Source: Pseudomonadales bacterium
Lineage (GTDB): Bacteria; Pseudomonadota; Gammaproteobacteria; Pseudomonadales; Pseudohongiellaceae
DNA: 64,000 bases
NCBI GenBank assembly: GCA_024234395.1
Contig: JACKOH010000001.1
Span: 1,507,001 to 1,571,000, forward strand
Direction: 5' to 3'
Part shown: positions 62,608 through 64,000 of the stretch, piece by piece
Layout of the letters: the number at the start of each line of letters is the position of its first letter
How positions within the stretch are numbered: the first letter of the stretch is position 1
Made by a program: the position numbers and the translations under genes
Notes under the pieces: generated by a model
What the model was told of the DNA's origin: nothing
The model's database searches: none
Seen by the model: only the letters and a program-made list of their open reading frames with translations

Positions 62608-63930
62608 ATGGCCAGTGAATCAGGCAGAGAAGGTGGACTGGATGCCCCTACCCGGCATCCGCTGAACCAGAACGATCCGAAATTCTGGGACGAGCAGGAA
62701 CTCAACAGGGAACTGGAACGGGTCTATGACATCTGTCATGGCTGTCGGCGTTGCGTCAGCCTCTGTAATGCCTTCCCGACCCTGTTCGACCTGGTGGATG
62801 AAAGCGAAACCATGGAAGTCGATGGCGTGGACGTGAAGGATTACGGCAAGGTCGTGGATCAATGTTACCTGTGCGATCTCTGCTACATGACCAAGTGCCC
62901 CTATGTGCCGCCCCATGAATGGAATGTCGACTTTCCGCACCTGATGCTGCGCGCCAAGGCCGTCAAGTTCAAAAAAGGCGATACCAAATTCCGGGACAAT
63001 ATCATTACCAGTACCGATCTGATCGGCAAAATGGCAACCGCACCTGTGGTCAGTGGTGTCGTCAATGCCGCCAATCGCAGTGACACGCTGCGCGGCCTGC
63101 TCGACCGGACCATGGAGATCCACAAGGATGCCAGGCTGCCGCAGTACGTGCGACCGACCCTGCGCAAACAGTATGCAGACCGCAAGGGCAACAGCAGCGC
63201 GGAACGGAAGGTTCTGTTATTCACCACCTGCTATTGCAATTACAACGAACCGGACATTGGTGCCAGTGTGATCAAGGTGCTGGAACACAACGGTGTCCAG
63301 GTGTCACTGATGAACATGGAACATTGCTGTGGCATGCCCAAACTGGAGCTGGGCGACTTCAAGACCGTGGAAAAACTCATGGAACGGAACATCCCGGAAC
63401 TGTTTGAGAAAGCCAGAGCGGGTTACAGCATCGTCGCTGCCGTTCCCTCCTGCGTACTGATGTTCAAGCAGGAGTTGCCACTGATGTTTCCCGATGATGA
63501 GCGGGTCGCAACGGTAGCGGCGGCATTCAACGATCCTTTCGAATACCTGTTCAAACTGCACAAGGAAGGCCGGTTGAATACCGATTTCAAAAACCAGCTT
63601 GGCGATGTCAGTTATCACGTTGCCTGCCATCAGCGGGTCCAGAATATCGGCCCGAAAACAAAACAGGTGCTGGAACTGGTACCTGGCACTACCGTTAACA
63701 ATATCGAACGCTGTTCAGGTCACGATGGCACCTATGGAGTCAAAAAAGAGACACTTCAGTACGCCAACAAGATCGCCGCGCCGATTGTCCGACAGATCAA
63801 GCAGAAAGAGCCCGATCATTACGGCAGCGATTGCCCGGTCGCCGGACGCCACATTGAAAACAACCTGGACAACGGCCGGCACCATGAGCATCCGATGGAA
63901 TTGCTCTGCAAGGCCTACGGACTCGACTGA
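62608..63930 (+). CDS. GlpC/HdrB-like Fe-S oxidoreductase
   Basis: The 440-residue protein has two 4Fe-4S motifs (CHGCRRCVSLCNAFP; CYLCDLCYMTKCPYVPPHEW). Two CCG-type cysteine-rich domains follow (LFTTCYCNYNEPDIGASVIK with HCCGMPKLELGD; VACHQRVQNIGPKTKQ with RCSGHDGTYGV), as in heterodisulfide-reductase B and glycerol-3-phosphate dehydrogenase subunit C. It may pass electrons to rubrerythrin or a quinone, which is inferred from the neighbour. In related genomes a DUF3501 gene follows; here an ATG at 63998-64000 is the last codon of the window and could be its start. Confidence 0.9.
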   Translation: MASESGREGGLDAPTRHPLNQNDPKFWDEQELNRELERVYDICHGCRRCVSLCNAFPTLFDLVDESETMEVDGVDVKDYGKVVDQCYLCDLCYMTKCPYVPPHEWNVDFPHLMLRAKAVKFKKGDTKFRDNIITSTDLIGKMATAPVVSGVVNAANRSDTLRGLLDRTMEIHKDARLPQYVRPTLRKQYADRKGNSSAERKVLLFTTCYCNYNEPDIGASVIKVLEHNGVQVSLMNMEHCCGMPKLELGDFKTVEKLMERNIPELFEKARAGYSIVAAVPSCVLMFKQELPLMFPDDERVATVAAAFNDPFEYLFKLHKEGRLNTDFKNQLGDVSYHVACHQRVQNIGPKTKQVLELVPGTTVNNIERCSGHDGTYGVKKETLQYANKIAAPIVRQIKQKEPDHYGSDCPVAGRHIENNLDNGRHHEHPMELLCKAYGLD

Positions 63931-64000
63931 GCAGAGTCCGCTGCATCCACCAGGGTGTTGATTTCAAATTCAATCAAGTAAAGCGAGTTTTTAGACCATG

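Overview
The window is chromosomal DNA of a gammaproteobacterium, most likely a marine or environmental member of the Pseudomonadales/Cellvibrionales side of the class. The evidence is gene order. The run rpsP-rimM-trmD-rplS, dsbC-hom-thrC-recJ (54.6 down to 46.7 kb) and ffh-ypjD-corC (54.8-58.7 kb) matches the Pseudomonas arrangement. So does alaS-lysC-csrA-tRNA-Ser(GCT) (37.8-33.1 kb), which in many gammaproteobacteria is followed at once by tRNA-Arg(ACG). The species cannot be named from the sequence alone.

Layout. (1) 1-2.6 kb: a MacAB-like ABC export operon whose permease runs off the left edge. (2) 2.7-4.15 kb: a protein-gene remnant, then a tandem array of 175-251 bp units ending at tRNA-Arg(ACG). 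The units carry a block resembling the 3' end of that tRNA. (3) 4.2-16.3 kb: an accessory zone with two Sel1-repeat proteins, a pirin, a YfcH-like epimerase, a secreted matrixin-type protease, a membrane-anchored CadC/TolB-like regulator, a decayed GDSL lipase gene, an NHL beta-propeller protein and a collagen-like/YadA-head-like secreted protein. Two non-autonomous transposable elements (MITEs) with 4-bp target duplications lie here. (4) 16.7-33.07 kb: an integrated genomic island bounded by a 15-bp direct repeat (TTGGCGGAGAGAGAG), which is the 3' end of tRNA-Ser(GCT). It holds a tyrosine integrase, an AlpA-like regulator, a DUF3987/primase-helicase, a zinc-ribbon protein and an uncharacterised two-gene cassette. 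It also holds a broken Rhs toxin/immunity locus and a pile of insertion sequences (intact IS3, IS30 and IS630; fragments of IS3, ISL3 and IS4). (5) 33.1-64 kb: mostly core genes, with a Ser/Thr kinase-phosphatase-FHA cassette, a long DsbD/ScsB-like reductase, a divergent oxyR, a rubrerythrin and an Fe-S oxidoreductase.

How genes work together. The island behaves like a small integrative element or satellite: integrase, AlpA-type activator and replication helicase, with no structural or conjugation genes visible. Its cargo is the gene pair 25777-28858 and the Rhs-derived toxin with a translationally coupled membrane immunity candidate. The IS630 copy splits the first gene of the pair exactly at a TA. 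Removing the element and one TA restores a 406-codon reading frame. In the core part, the kinase (active domain plus pseudokinase), PP2C phosphatase and two-FHA protein form a compact phosphosignalling cassette. dsbC and the DsbD-like protein serve periplasmic disulfide isomerisation and reduction. OxyR, rubrerythrin and the Fe-S protein suggest a peroxide-response neighbourhood.

Limits: no database search was possible. Family names come from recognised motifs and gene order. Start codons were chosen by ribosome-binding site, signal peptide or overlap, and the reasons are given where they differ from the longest reading frame.
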